This document shows positions 1-11,512 of a stretch of DNA of 64,000 nt, piece after piece. The DNA comes from Mytilus californianus (Eukaryota > Mollusca > Bivalvia > Mytilida > Mytilidae): the NCBI RefSeq assembly GCF_021869535.1, contig NW_026262734.1, forward strand, positions 81,530,339-81,594,338. Reading direction: 5' to 3'. Position 1 is the first letter of the stretch. Each line of letters starts with the position of its first letter. The position numbers were made by a program, and so were the translations under genes. The notes beneath the pieces are model-generated. The model saw nothing but the letters and a program-made list of their open reading frames with translations. It was not told the DNA's origin and searched no databases.

Positions 1-2330
1 TGATTAACATTCCAAACTTTTGAAATTTTGAAAATGTCACCAAATAATAAAAATGTTTAAATTCTAAATTTCTAATTCTAAAATTTAATAGTTTAGCTAT
101 TTATTCAACCTTTAAAATTCCTAAACGTATTTGCAGTTTTGAGCCTTTTGCTTTTTGAAAGTTTGACTTTTTAGATTTGATTAAAAATTTGAGAAAGGAC
201 TAAAAAGTAAAATCTTTATCAGGATTGCGCTTGCTTGATTTTCCGGGGTACCTGCAAAGTGCGAAGCGGAATAAAAACGGAACGGAACGAAACAAAACAA
301 ACAAAACGAAATCTGATGAAACGAAACGAAATAATCATTTTAAAAAAGTTCAAATAAAAAATTAAAACAAGAGACAGACGGATCTGAGCAGAGAAAAAAA
401 TATGTATTTCGCAAAAGCGGAGAATTAATTAATAAGAAACACTTTGATGATTTACATATATAAGTAGTAATAAAAAGAAAGAAACAAATTTATCAATTTT
501 GTATTGCAAAAAAAAATAATTAAAGAAGACGATGCTGTATTAATACATTTTAAATAAACTGTGTCCTGCGTTCTATTGAAAGATGTTTTTCGTGAAAATC
601 TCTTTTTTTAACGACGAATATGTCACAACATTTTACTGTGCTCAATTTTCGCCAGGTAGTTTTTTTTTCACTTTAACTGCATAGATCTTACCGAAATGTT
701 GTTTTAATTATTTGTATTCCAACTTTGTTGTTTTTCGTTAAACAAATCGAACATTAAACGAGTGCAAGATGTCAGTATCCCGAAATTTTCTGCATCTATT
801 GAAAAATAAACACAATTTCTAAACTTATTAAAGCTGCATCAACATATTTATGACATATAATTCAAAAAACAAATCTCTTAAAGAAGCTAAGCGTTTCAGA
901 TGATTCAACCATGTGGGTTTTTCATAATTAAACAACAGATTTCTAATTTATTAGTCACAATTGACCAAAGAAAATTCCAGGCTAATCGATGGTTTACTCC
1001 TTTGCATGATTGTTTTTTCCTACACTTTCGCCCCAACATTTTGCTTGATAAAGCAACCGGCATATAGGAGTAACAGTAAAAACTGGATGACTCGCAGTAA
1101 GCCGAATACTGTGTTAGGATGGAGTGACATGTCTTTCCGAACACTATAACATTGTAAGCTTCTATCTGAAAAAATGACTCATTGTGTTGCTCTAATAATA
1201 ATTTATATCACTTTACTGTATTTTCCTTATCAGTATGAAAATATTTGCTACTAAACGTTAAGCAATACTTAATTAACCAAATGATTTAATACTCGTGTAT
1301 TCCCTCAAATTTGGTTTAGATTTATTTCTTTATTTTTTGGCTTTAGGGCTACGGCTTCTTACTATCTGTGTTCATGTCGACAGATCGAATCCTTGAAGGT
1401 AGATGTTGAACTAACTTCTTTAGCCTCTAATTGATTGCATGACGATCATGTATTGTCTTTTAGTATTGATTTGAAGTTTGGTAGTACCGGTATTGGTACG
1501 GTGTGTGAAATACGTAATCAATGGTGTCGAGATGTTGTGTTCGCCTCGAATGAGGGAGGTTATGGATTCGATTTCAGTCGGATCAATTCAAATTCTTTGA
1601 AACTGTTATCTGCTTAAGACTACTTCTCGGATATACATGCAGCATTTAAGAGTAAGACCAAAATAATTTTGATAATGAAATATGTTTTGTGGTCATTATA
1701 TTTGTGTATGTGTTGTCTTGTCTCTCTTCTTTGAAAATGCTTGCATATGCATAGCCTGCTGCCTAAACCAATTAAATGTATTTTGAAAAAAACAACACTG
1801 TTTTAATTAGATTAAATCTTGGTCAAAACTGAAATATACACTGTTAATAACATTATTTAGAGCAGTAATCATAGATGTCTAAATCAGGTCTAACTAATAA
1901 ATTTTGCGATTTAAAGAAACAAATTGCTCATATATATCACTATATATCAAACCATTTTTCCTCTTGTTTTATATTATATTTAAAAAAATGCTCATTTCGT
2001 TTCGTTTCGTTTCGTTTCGTTTCGTTTTATTCTTTCCTTTTCGTTTTTATTCCGTTTAGCACTTTACAGATATCCGTATACAGATGTTATCTTTTTCGCA
2101 CGTTTTGTATTTCAATGGTTTACTTAAAAAAAAACATTTTCATAAAGCGAAATGATGAAACTGAATGTTAAGTTTAGTATTTTTAAAGTTTGATTAAATA
2201 TTTAAAATATAAAAGAATTTTATAATTTAAACATTTTAATTATTTTGTGAAATTTTCAAAATTTGAAAAAAATAAAAAAATTTGGAATGTTAATAATTTA
2301 AAACTTTGATCATGTTGATCAAAAATAAAA
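1..2330. mobile_element. Long, diverged inverted-repeat (foldback-type) element, left end cut by the window
   Basis: The first ~310 bases reappear, reverse-complemented and diverged, at about 1990-2300. Matching landmarks: AACATTCCAAA near position 7 against TTTGGAATGTT at 2280; AAAATGTTTAAATT near 50 against AATTTAAACATTTT at 2224; and the stretch GCGAAGCGGAATAAAAACG near 258 against its complement around 2043. The order of landmarks is mirrored, so these are two arms around a ~1.7-kb centre. The right arm continues past the match to the window start, so the true left end probably lies outside. I see no transposase or recognisable protein in the centre, so this is a non-autonomous or dead element. 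Superfamily unknown; no target duplication can be judged. The arms differ enough by eye that the insertion looks old. Confidence 0.6.
1995..2028 (+). repeat. (TTTCG)n pentanucleotide tract in the right arm of the foldback element
   Basis: About six TTTCG units in a row. The left arm has the complementary, more degenerate CGAAA-rich stretch around 277-330, so the tract is part of the inverted repeat and has expanded on one side only. Confidence 0.85.
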
Positions 2331-3110
2331 AAAAACAAAATTTGAAAACTTTTTAAAATATCGAATTTTTAAGTGTTACACGGATCCAATCCCACTCTCC
2401 TGAGTATAAACATTTTCTAAAATATTTGCGATGGGTCAGCATTTTCTTTTGTAACTTTTTTTTTTATATATTAATGAAATTCATTCATAATAATTCACTC
2501 TTACAAAGCTAACTTTACAATGATTAGAAAATAACATACCTATCGTTGTACCGTGAAACCTTATTATAACCAGAATGATTTGTCCTTTCCTCGATGGCGC
2601 TGGCTTTTTTATTGAACACAATATTTTCACAGCATTATCAAAAATATAGAGATTTACTTAGGACGACTATCATTCACTGCAGCGAGCTGATGATAGTACC
2701 CTCGGGGACTGATAGTCCATCAGCAGAGGTATCGACCGAGTTAATTTATAGTTTGTATGGAAACTTAAAGGTGTTCTTATTGTTATAACGCATTGACATT
2801 CTACATGTATGTTCGGGACATTGAATCGTGTCTTTTTGTACTGAATACAAAACAAATAAGATTTGTGTATGAAATCTTATCGTATGTTCGTACAGCTCTT
2901 TCGATGATATAAGAGAAGGCAAGGTTTGCTTTCAAGCTTGCTTTCAGTTACTGATAGTATAGTTTTAAACGGTATTATTTTGTTTATAATATATTTGGTT
3001 TTTTTTATCTATTTTATATACTGTTGCTATATAGGTAAGTGCTTCCATGTTTGGCAATGACTGTTCTTTCATGTACCTTTTGTTAGTCTACTGATTAATA
3101 TAAATACTTC
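2331..3110. other. Intergenic, no gene seen
   Basis: AT-rich sequence with no recognisable coding similarity. A small perfect hairpin (GGACT-GAT-AGTCC) lies at about 2707-2719, and the sequence around it has a higher GC content than its surroundings. I cannot assign it to a family from this window. Confidence 0.4.
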
Positions 3111-3149
3111 TATGTCAACGAAACTTTATATGATATATATATATATATA

Positions 3150-4815
3150 TATGTTGAGTAGGGGCCGAATTTTCTGTCCTATACCAGCCAATATTAACAA
3201 CCTGCAATTGGAGACAGATGTAGAGCAATTTGCAAGACGTCTTCGCCCGAAGGAACATTTCAATAGGCAACACAAAAAAAAACTTACAGGAAGCTGGAAT
3301 GAATGATTCTGAATATGAGAGTAATAAAGAAGACATGTGCATCCCTAGATTTAAAATGAAAAGCAAATAGAATCCAACCAGAAGTAAGAACAATAATTTA
3401 GAATCTTTTATATCATCTATTAAAACAGAAGTAAAATCATCTATTAAAACAGAAGTAAAATCATCAGTCAGTGGCAAACGCATACGGAATCTCTCAGAAC
3501 AAGAAAGCCAAGCCATGAACAATTTAAAAAGCCGAGATGATATTGTTATTAAACAAGCAGACAAAGGAAGTGCAGTTGTTGTGATAAACAAAACCGACTA
3601 CATTGAAGAAGGGAATCGTCAGCTTTCAAACACCAAATTTTACAAACACTTAGAATGTGATTCTACAAAAGAAATAAGCAAACAAATAAATGAGGTCCTT
3701 TCAGATATGAATAGCAAAAAACACATAGATGACGACACGTACGTCTATCGCTGCCCTGATGAAATCTGCACAGCCGGTCGATTTTACTTGCTCCCAAAAC
3801 TTCATAAAGAAGGGAATCCGGGAAGACCAATAGTATCTGCCAATGGCCACCCAACCGAAAAAAAAATATCTGAATTCGTTGATTACCATCTTAGACCACA
3901 TGTAAGAACAATGTCATCCTACATTCAAGATACCACAGATTATTTGAAGAAAATGGATTCATTAAATCCCTTACCAAACGACACAATTTTGGTATCGATG
4001 GATGAGTGTTCTTTATACACCAATATTCCAAAGAATGAAGGAGTAGTCGCTTGTGAAAAAGTATGGAATAATCGTAAGGATAAACATCCCCCAACCGACA
4101 GTCTGGTTCAGTTGCTGAAACTAGTGCTCGAAAACAACAATTTAGTATTCAACAACCAGCACTACTTGCAGATTGACGGTACCAGTATCCTTCCTTAAAT
4201 AGATTTTTCCATCACCTCCCGTCATTCCTTACCGCAGAACCAAAAACCTCAAAGATATTCTAGTTACATCTAAAGTATCTTAACAAGAGACATCGACAAT
4301 AGGAGGTTATAATCCATGCGGAAGAGGCAATTGTTAGTGCTGCAAAGTCTCCAACATTGAAACCCAAATCGTCAGAACAGTCACAAAAAATAAATACAAC
4401 ATATTTATAACATCCAATTGGAAAACGCAAAATTGTATTTATGCTCTAACGTGTGGAACTTGCAAGTTGCAATGTGTTGGTGAAACAGAAATACCATTCA
4501 AAATCCAACTGAATAACCATCGGTCATTTTATACAAAAAAAAAAGAAACTGCCCAATCACAAGACATCTTTTAAGAGAAGGGCATGATTTGAAAACGTCA
4601 CATTTCAAATCATTGAGAAAAACCAAAATTGGAACACGCAAGGAAGACAAAAGAGAGAGAGAGATTTTGGATGCACCAGTTACGGACTCTTGAACCTGAT
4701 GGACTCAATAAGAGAGACGGGAAAAGTTTTAAAAACATCAAAATAATAATCTTGAAATCATACAATTTATTGAATATCAATAAATATGTGAAACTTTTAT
4801 TCCAACTTTGTGTAG
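3150..4815 (+). pseudogene. Penelope-like element: reverse transcriptase plus GIY-YIG endonuclease, internally deleted
   Basis: Reading across frames gives the parts of a Penelope-like element in order. An N-terminal block (FCPIPANINNLQLETD, RRLRPKEHF) starts near 3166. The main open stretch, 3515-4195, has KQADKGSAVVVINKTDYIEE, then FYLLPKLHKEGNPGRPIVSA, then the catalytic palm motif VSMDECSLYTNIP (one catalytic Asp). It then stops at 4198. The rest of the reverse transcriptase, including the YxDD box and thumb, is missing: the next codable sequence (~4212, another frame: PPVIPYRRTKNLKDILVTS) is the linker before the endonuclease. The GIY-YIG domain follows at ~4300-4740 with CGRGNC, IYALTCGTCKLQCVGETE, NNHRS, HLLREGHD and FWMHQLRTLEPDGLN, broken by stops and shifts. 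Stops also occur near 3367. It cannot be active. The family assignment rests on the LPKLHK and DKG motifs together with the C-terminal GIY-YIG fold, a combination specific to Penelope-like elements. Confidence 0.88.
3413..3460 (+). repeat. 24-bp direct duplication inside the Penelope-like coding region
   Basis: TCATCTATTAAAACAGAAGT plus AAAA occurs twice back to back, encoding SSIKTEVK twice in frame, upstream of the reverse transcriptase core. It is in a region expected to be a variable linker. Confidence 0.85.
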
Positions 4816-4875
4816 TTTAAGCTACAAAAGTATTTTTTGTCATGCATCCGATTTCACCTTGATAGATGCACATGC

Positions 4876-4915
4876 CTGATGAAGCTAGTTTGTCTAGCGA
4901 AATATTGCGTATATC
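4876..4915 (+). ncRNA. Hammerhead-ribozyme-like motif at the 3' end of the Penelope-like element
   Basis: The order of hammerhead core parts is present: CTGATGA (4876-4882), a perfect 5-bp stem II (GCTAG / CTAGC, loop TTTGT), GAAA (4899-4902), a 3-bp stem III (TAT / ATA, loop TGCGT), then T and C at the expected cleavage site (4914-4915). Penelope-like elements are known to carry minimal hammerhead motifs near their ends, and this one lies about 60 bases after the endonuclease remnant, where one is expected. Weak point: I cannot pair the bases just before CTGATGA with those just after the cleavage site, so stem I is missing or decayed and activity is doubtful. Confidence 0.5.
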
Positions 4916-4959
4916 TATTTAAAATCTAATAGAACTTTTCAATGTATCAATTAGCGTGT

Positions 4960-5076
4960 TTAATTTATATTCTTAGACATTTATATAATTTTAATTCAGA
5001 AACTGTATCAGTTTATTTTCACAAGCTGATCCACGCCTAAATAGATTGGATGTTTATTGTTGCTATTTTTAAACTA

Positions 5077-5145
<69 letters not shown>

Positions 5146-6465
5146 CAAACTTACATTAAGCCACAAATATTCCAACCTATTCCATTCACTTATTCCCCTT
5201 GTATGTCGTCGTTATTTACACATTTAAATGTGGCGCAAAAATAAGCAGGCATGCACCTTTAAGTGTTTGCTTGGAATTCAAATAATTTAGTAATAAGGTT
5301 TTAAGTATGCTTGAAATGTGTCCTTTTCAAACTGGTAATTACACAGGCTACTGGTGTATTTAACTAGACATAATTAAGTATCTATAGAGATAATAATCTG
5401 TTCACTGGCTTATATCCATAGTAACTATTCAACTTTAAATCATGACCTTTGATGTTAATCATGGCATGACATGCCCCGTTTGTTATATGGGTGATTAAGA
5501 ACATATGTATTTAGAAGTTGCAGTCGTGGGAAAATATCGACTGTCCGCTTCAGTTTTGCTATATTATACATTATACATAGGACGGTTTTTTACTGTGATT
5601 AAAACTAATTGTCGGGGTAAATTTTTTTTTTGTAGCGAATTGAAAATAAATTAGTTTTGTGAATTAATATCAAGGAATGTATTAAACTAAACAAAAAAAG
5701 TGGTGATCTTAATTGATAACGGTAGGTTATTCTTACAAAATAAAATTCAAATATATTATCATTCAAACTTTATTAAAAACCCTTGTTCTATTTATCAAAT
5801 TAAAGACGAAACTTAAAAATATATGTTTAAACACACACACAAAGACCTTTTTTTCCAGAATGTGCGATGAATTTATAAGCTCTGATAAAACTATTTTATT
5901 TTGATAATTTGTAATACGCTATGACTTGGCCGTGACAAAGCTTCAGGCCAGATGACGACAACTATCAATTAAAACCGTGTTGAGAGCTGCAAGGACAGAT
6001 GTTTTCATAATCAAATGTGAAACAAATCACTTGAATCTTTATCTTCAAGCTATAATAAGATAAACATTGAATTAAACGATTACTATTAACAATATCAGTT
6101 TTACCATGTATTTTATTCAAGCGATCATTATATTTGTACATTTTTACATTTTCACCTAATTACGGTATCACAATCTTAATTCATAACCATTTATATGTTA
6201 TGAAGGAAACCTTACAATTATCTATAAGCAAACAAGAAAAGAAAAGTTGAATGAAAAAAAAAGACGTTAACAAACAATGCTTCAATGTAAGGAGCACCAA
6301 TTAGGCTAATTACAATTAAAAAAAAAAAAACTAATAAGTACGTGGTGCACTAATCTGCTAGCTGACATTACAACTAATTTTGCGCTACAACAGCATATCA
6401 TACTTTATTGCGTACCAATTACGTCACATTATTACGTCTGTATTTTGCTAATACATGTCGATGCA
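4960..6465. other. Intergenic, AT-rich, no gene seen
   Basis: No conserved coding segment or RNA gene recognised on either strand. It contains the long AT dinucleotide tract listed separately and several A/T homopolymers. Confidence 0.5.
5079..5143 (+). repeat. (AT)n microsatellite, ~65 bp
   Basis: An almost unbroken TA dinucleotide run. The reading frame through it gives alternating Tyr-Ile and is not a gene. Shorter AT runs lie at 3131-3152 (abutting the Penelope-like element), about 32163-32174 and about 33465-33477. Confidence 0.95.
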
Positions 6466-6469
6466 TATA

Positions 6470-6655
6470 CTACATAACAATCATATAGTAAAATGCAGTA
6501 TTACATTAACCTTATATTATGCATTTTTACATAACAGTCAATCAGCTATATGCATCATTACATGACAGTCAATTAGCAATATCCATTATTACACAATAGT
6601 CAACTAGCATGTGCATTATTACATCATAATAATAATATGCATTATTACGTAATCT
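6470..6655 (+). repeat. Degenerate ~31-bp minisatellite
   Basis: Successive units begin CATTATTACA (or CATTTTTACA, CATCATTACA) followed by TAACAGTCAATCAGCTATATG and variants, at about 6521, 6552, 6583 and 6613, with more decayed units at either end. Spacing is roughly 31 bp. No coding potential. Confidence 0.65.
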
Positions 6656-6689
6656 TAAAAACGAGAAAAACGCGAGAAAAAGTGCTCTA

Positions 6690-6890
6690 TACGTATGACC
6701 TTGACTACTGTCAGCTATAAAGTGTGAGAACATAAAAAAAATGTTGAACAGTTCAATCGAGAAAACCAATGGCCTGATTTACGACAAAGCAATAATTGAA
6801 AAAAAAAACAAATATGACAGAGAGCAACCAACGACAACCATCAAATAACAGGATCCTGACTTGAAATAAGACGGACTTGTTCTGTGTTGC
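6690..6890 (+). repeat. Dispersed repeat family A, partial copy
   Basis: Shares CAGCTATAAA..., the phrase TCGAGAAAACCAATGGCCTGA (here with small changes) and ACAGAGAGCAACCAACGAC-like text with the better copy at 28985-29275, in the same orientation. Family A recurs at least five times in this window, which is how it is recognised here. Transposition class unknown. Confidence 0.5.
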
Positions 6891-6899
6891 ATATGTACT

Positions 6900-7315
6900 T
6901 CAAACATATTTAGGGCACAGCATATAAGTGTCTGGTTTGCAAAAAAAATATTTCGACATAAACCATGTTATCCCGAATTATTGCTTGTATCACAAGTTAT
7001 TTGTTGACCACAATTTTAAAATGTGCATTCAAATTCTGAAAATACAATGCAATTTGAAGTCTATATAGAATATGACATCACTTATTATTTACTGACGGCA
7101 ACATTTATTTGTTGGCTTATATTTATGAAAATATTTGTTTACTGCGTAGTTTTGATTGGCAGACAACAGTCGCCAGGCATTACAAAATATTTTTTTATAC
7201 AACTTTACATCTGTGGCTGCGTAAGCCTTGCATGACCAAATTCAAAAAACCATGTGACAACAAAAGAAAATTTGATTTCATTCATGATTAAAATAACTCA
7301 TCAAAGATACTAGGC
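6900..7315. other. Intergenic, no gene seen
   Basis: No recognisable protein, RNA gene or repeat structure beyond A/T runs. Confidence 0.45.
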
Positions 7316-7317
7316 TT

Positions 7318-7440
7318 AAGAATGTGTACGATCGACGCGTGTTTCGTTTATTAAAGACTTATAAGTGACGCTAAAAATAGTGAAAAGGCCAAATAAAGTA
7401 CGAAGTTGAAGAGCACTGAAGACCAAAAATTCCGATTAAG
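7318..7440 (-). repeat. Dispersed repeat family F, decayed copy
   Basis: Read on the minus strand it matches the copy at 35495-35620: AGCGTCACT, then a decayed CTGATGA box (CTTATAA here), AGTCTTT, ACGAAAC and ACGCGT. The plus strand also carries GGCCAAATAAAGTACGAAGT just beyond. The hammerhead-like core present in the 35.5-kb copy is mutated here. Confidence 0.6.
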
Positions 7441-8570
7441 TTATCGAATATGAAAAATTTAATTATAAGAATCGAATGCCTTTTTATTATAATTTAATAG
7501 TGTTGGTCGTGCGATTTTTTTTCCGAAACTGGATTCTGAAATCGCTTTTTACTTTAATAAAATCATTAAAAAGAAGTATTCCATATTCTTATAAACACTG
7601 GACATTATATCAATACATATAAGATATAATTAGGTTATTTTCAAATTTTTCAAACTAAGTTTGTCAGTTGATCAAATAAATGTAAATAATACTTAATAAG
7701 TTTCGTTCGTAGTAAGTTCTTTTCTAGATCTACCGCCATAAGGAACACTAAAACCAAACATTTGAAAGCAAGTAGATGTATAAATAAGCAGAAAAGTAGA
7801 AGTTAGATGACCTAAAGGGGGATACGAAAGAATAGACAAAGTTATCTAATGTCAACTTGCCTAAAGGAGTTGACACTATAGTTTCTTGTTAAATGAGAGT
7901 TTTTGGAGATATATCTTCTCCATAAAGAAAAAAATGTTTCGTACCTATAACAGTCAGGGGCGTTACGAAACGATTGACTACAGTGTACTGGAAAACAGAG
8001 TAGTTTCGGGGATTTGTGAAGGTGGCCGAACATGCATCAAATTAAAATGTAAGCCTCAAAGACTTCAAATTGTCATACATAGGTAGAATGATATAATTGA
8101 CAAATTTTCAAAATGTAAGATTCAGACCAAAAACTATAATAGTTAGACTGAAACTTTGAACAGCAAAAATTACATCCATCCAAGGACTGTGAATAAATGA
8201 AATATTTAATCTACACTTTACAGTAGTATTTGCCTCTAGATCACAATGTTAACCCATTTTATTTTTCATTTCTGCTTATAATCTTGAGAACCATAACGGA
8301 TAAACCGAAAATCAGTCTAAAGACCGATGTTAAAATATCATCAATCGACTGAGGTGATATATATAATGGTAACAAACAAACAAAAAATGAGAAAATCGCA
8401 TGATCTTCAAAAGGAGCGAGACACTGTGCGTTCACAGGGAAAGCATCTGATTATATGCATGCATGTATCAAACGCCAAGCGAATCCACACTTTGTCAAAA
8501 TTTCAGAATCTGGAATGGTTCACAATCGTCAAAATTACAAATCAGACGACTTTTTTGGTATCTTAAAATC
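7441..8570. other. Intergenic, no gene seen
   Basis: Several short open frames occur on both strands (for example 8327-8563), but none carries a motif I recognise, and composition is like the surrounding non-coding DNA. Confidence 0.45.
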
Positions 8571-8574
8571 AAAG

Positions 8575-8660
8575 ACCGCGAAAACATCTCGTTAGTAAGT
8601 TGAGACACAGACACATCTTGGGCAGTTATGGGAAACTAGGGTCTTACATCCTTGCGTTGA
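8575..8660 (-). pseudogene. Small fragment of a Penelope-type reverse transcriptase C-terminus
   Basis: On the minus strand one frame reads AQDVSVSQLTNEMF. This corresponds to the DVSVSQLTND segment at the C-terminal end of the two larger minus-strand copies (near 41270 and 61500), and the DNA text TTGAGACACAGACACATC is shared. Only about 50-80 bp remain. Confidence 0.6.
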
Positions 8661-8699
8661 ACAAGGTAATTTTTTTCTAAGACTGGTTATGTCTTTTGA

Positions 8700-9010
8700 A
8701 TGTGTACTGACTGATATTTTGGTCTTGGGTACGTGATTTATTTGTTAGATCTTATAACTCTGGAACTATCGTTCAGTAATGTTAGTACTCGGAGATCGGT
8801 ACTTTGTGTTTTTAGACAATTTGATAGTTTTCTTGTTCGTTGTGTCGATCTGATGAAACAAGTTTTTACAACATATGTTGCAGTTTGATATTATGTTGTG
8901 CTGTTACACCACTATCCTAGGTTAGGAGAGAGGTGAGTGTCAACAAACATGTTTAACCCCACCTCTGAACTGAAACTGAAGAATGCCATCTGTTAAGCCG
9001 AAATATTTGT
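8700..9010 (-). repeat. Dispersed repeat family A, 3' part
   Basis: Shares TTGTGCTGTTACACCACT, an AGGTT-GG-GAG tract and CAAACATGTTTAAC with the longer copy at 34920-35375, in the same order. The stretch around 8785 (GATCGGTACTTTGTGTTTTTAGA) resembles, inverted, the text at 51025-51055. Confidence 0.6.
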
Positions 9011-10100
9011 CAAATTGATTTCTATTACATCTTGTTCTTATATTACTATCAGATAAAATAATGACTTACATGTACTTGTAGTCTCTATGTCTACACATGC
9101 TATGACATTGTCACATCTGTAATCAATATAAAAAAAAAACAAATATGAATGTAAGGGATAATTGTTTTTCTGCTGTTACGTGCGAGGAATCCAGTAGAAA
9201 TTTGTTTCGTGTTAAAAGTATTTTATATATTTTGCAGTTTAATAGTTGTGTTTACAACTTCAATCAATGATGCAAAAATAAAAATAAAAAACATTACAAG
9301 AACATAAAACCTTAGCTTAAACAAATTAGATTCATACTGGAATTAAAAAATACAACTTACAACAGTGTAATAATAAAAAGTATAGTATGTAACATACATT
9401 TGTGTGTGTGTGTGGTTATTTTTGTGTGTGTAATATTAGCGTAATTCTCCATTTCAACTTGTCTTTTCTATTCCTCCTGTTCGGCTAGGTTCAAATTTAC
9501 ACAAATATTAATGATCGAAATGTTTAACATTTGATAATAACATTTAATTTGAAATAGCAGTAAAGAGGGATACATTATTATCTTTCTAGAGCAATTTATT
9601 GCTGTTTTATGTACAACGTATCATTATACTTGTCCTACTATATCATTACAGTCTATTGTAGTTGACTTTATTGATGTAAACACTTGTCCATTTCTTTCAC
9701 AAACCGATTAAAGTAAGATAGATTTAAAATTGTGAGTAACAGATCCGGTTTACACATACAAAAATTGAAAAATCTGCATGAGCTCTTTACAAAGTTATCT
9801 TCACTTGCAATGAAATCCTTAGCCATGCAATTTCAAACATTTGTCCAGTAATACCTCAACCAGGTTCAGTACGAAATAACAGTGGCGTAAGAGTAAACTG
9901 AAAAGGGAGAAAACTTCCGAAAGAGATAAGATATAAAAACAACCTTTTCTAGTTTAATAGTCTATTAGTTAGTTAGTGTCCTTTAAATTATCATTTTCAA
10001 TTTCTTTTCTAATTATTTTTCGTTCTGCCAAAAAAGTGGGGAGGGGGTAAAACATTGCCCCGTGCCCCAGGCTCCAACACCAGTGAATCGGTAACATGTT
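9011..10100. other. Intergenic, no gene seen
   Basis: No open frame of note on either strand. There is a short TG dinucleotide stretch near 9401-9430. The G-rich patch at 10034-10047 is not part of any structure I can define. Confidence 0.5.
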
Positions 10101-10104
10101 TTAA

Positions 10105-10676
10105 GGTTCATAATAACCTTTTAGCAATAATGGCCATATTTACACAATAAATTTCGCTCTGAGTATAGACAACCTGTGCACCTGGAAAAGTTTTAAAGCA
10201 TGGCTGGACCTAGATATATAAAATTTAAATGCATTTTAAGTTTCAGAATATTAAAAACTTAACTGGATTTTGCTATTTTTTTTTTTATTTCTGCAGAAGG
10301 TGCCAAAATTAACTAAGTTGGGAAAGAGGTTTGCGAAGCTCTCCTAATATAATTAATGTTGCGAGTTGTGTTGATTCAAATGGACAATAGATGGACAATA
10401 GACATCTGCAAACAATAGAGTGATTTAAACTGTGTAACGGGGTGGGCCGTATCAAATGAACTCAGGTGTTTGTTTATTTTGCTATCTTCTGCAGACTGGA
10501 AAAAATGCACATGAAAATCCAGGTAAGTTTTTTACATTTTCTGGAACATAAACTACATATAACTTTTATATATCTAGGTTCTTAAAACTTTCAAAGATGC
10601 ACCGGTTTGTCTGTACTCAGAGTAGATTTTGTGATGTAAACACGACCATATTTTTCAATTCATTTTGATGAACCTT
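10105..10676. mobile_element. Short inverted-repeat element with ~200-bp arms, flanked by TTAA
   Basis: GGTTCATAATAACC at 10105 faces a reverse-complement arm ending TGAACC at 10676. The arms agree, with gaps, over ~200 bp: for example CTCTGAGTATAGACAA on the left and CTCTGAGTACAGACAA as complement on the right, then CCTAGATATATAAAA in both. The sequence TTAA is found immediately outside both ends (10101-10104 and 10677-10680), as expected for a target duplication of piggyBac- or Kolobok-type transposons. There is no transposase, so this is a MITE or foldback derivative. Arm divergence by eye is roughly 15-25%, so it is not very young. Confidence 0.78.
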
Positions 10677-10680
10677 AAGT

Positions 10681-11059
10681 TGGAAAATGGCCAGGAACGT
10701 CACTGTAGGTAAACTTGATAATCGTTAAATTGCTTTTTAGAGATAATTTGATACTATGGATTTATCAAATTTTGTGTACTGAATTGTTATTTTGAACCAG
10801 ACATGTCCATAAGGAGAATATTTTATTTTTTATTGTGTGATACTTTTTTTATTGATTTGTGTGATATGTTTCATAAGCTGTTTTTATATTGATTGCTTTT
10901 TTTCTTGTAGCTTTTCACCATAAAGATGTGCAACGAATAAACACTAAACACACAGTATTGAATTTGATTGATTCGTTAGTCTCTAACTATTTTGGCAAGC
11001 ACTTCGGTTTACCTGTGCTGCATCTAGGCAGTCATATTACCACTAAAATCCTTCTGTAG
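10681..11059. other. Intergenic, no gene seen
   Basis: AT-rich sequence between two repeats. No feature recognised. Confidence 0.45.
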
Positions 11060-11370
11060 AATAGTGAATGGAAACGGGGAATGTGTCAAAGAGACAATAA
11101 CCCGACCAAAGAGCAAAAAAAATAAAACAAAAAAAAAAAAACAACATAAGGCCAGCAACTGGTCTTCAAGGCAGTGGGAAATCTCAAACCCGGAGGAAGG
11201 CTTCAGCTGGACATCTAAACAATTATGTATACTAGTTCTGTCAGCGAAATGGACACCACACTTAACCCCAAAACATACAAATTAACCAAATTAAAAAACA
11301 CACAAGACTACTAAAGGCTAGAGGTTCTAGACTTAGGACAGGCGAACAAATGTGGCAGGTTAAACATGTA
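11060..11370 (+). repeat. Dispersed repeat family B, partial copy (plus orientation)
   Basis: Begins GAATGGAAACGGGGAATGTG and continues through GAGACAATAACCCGACC, GGTCTTCAAGGCAGTG, CCCGGAGG and GGACAGGCG to a TTAAACATG end. The same order of phrases is seen in the better copy at 57363-57815. The open frame at 11064-11282 falls in this repeat and is not a gene. Confidence 0.75.
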
Positions 11371-11512
11371 TATTTTTTTGGAATTAATATTGATTCACTC
11401 ATAGGGTCTTTGCGTCGGAAATAAACACATTTATTATAAAACCAGTTATTGGCATGATACGGGTTATGTTCTTTTTGTATATTTTATGATGGTATGATAC
11501 TAAACCCCTTAA

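Noticed and set aside
3115..3591. 158-codon minus-strand frame opposite the Penelope-like element
   Set aside because: Antisense of a clearly coding plus-strand retroelement; no motif of its own.
5050..5244. Open frame with (Tyr-Ile)n
   Set aside because: Translation of an AT microsatellite.
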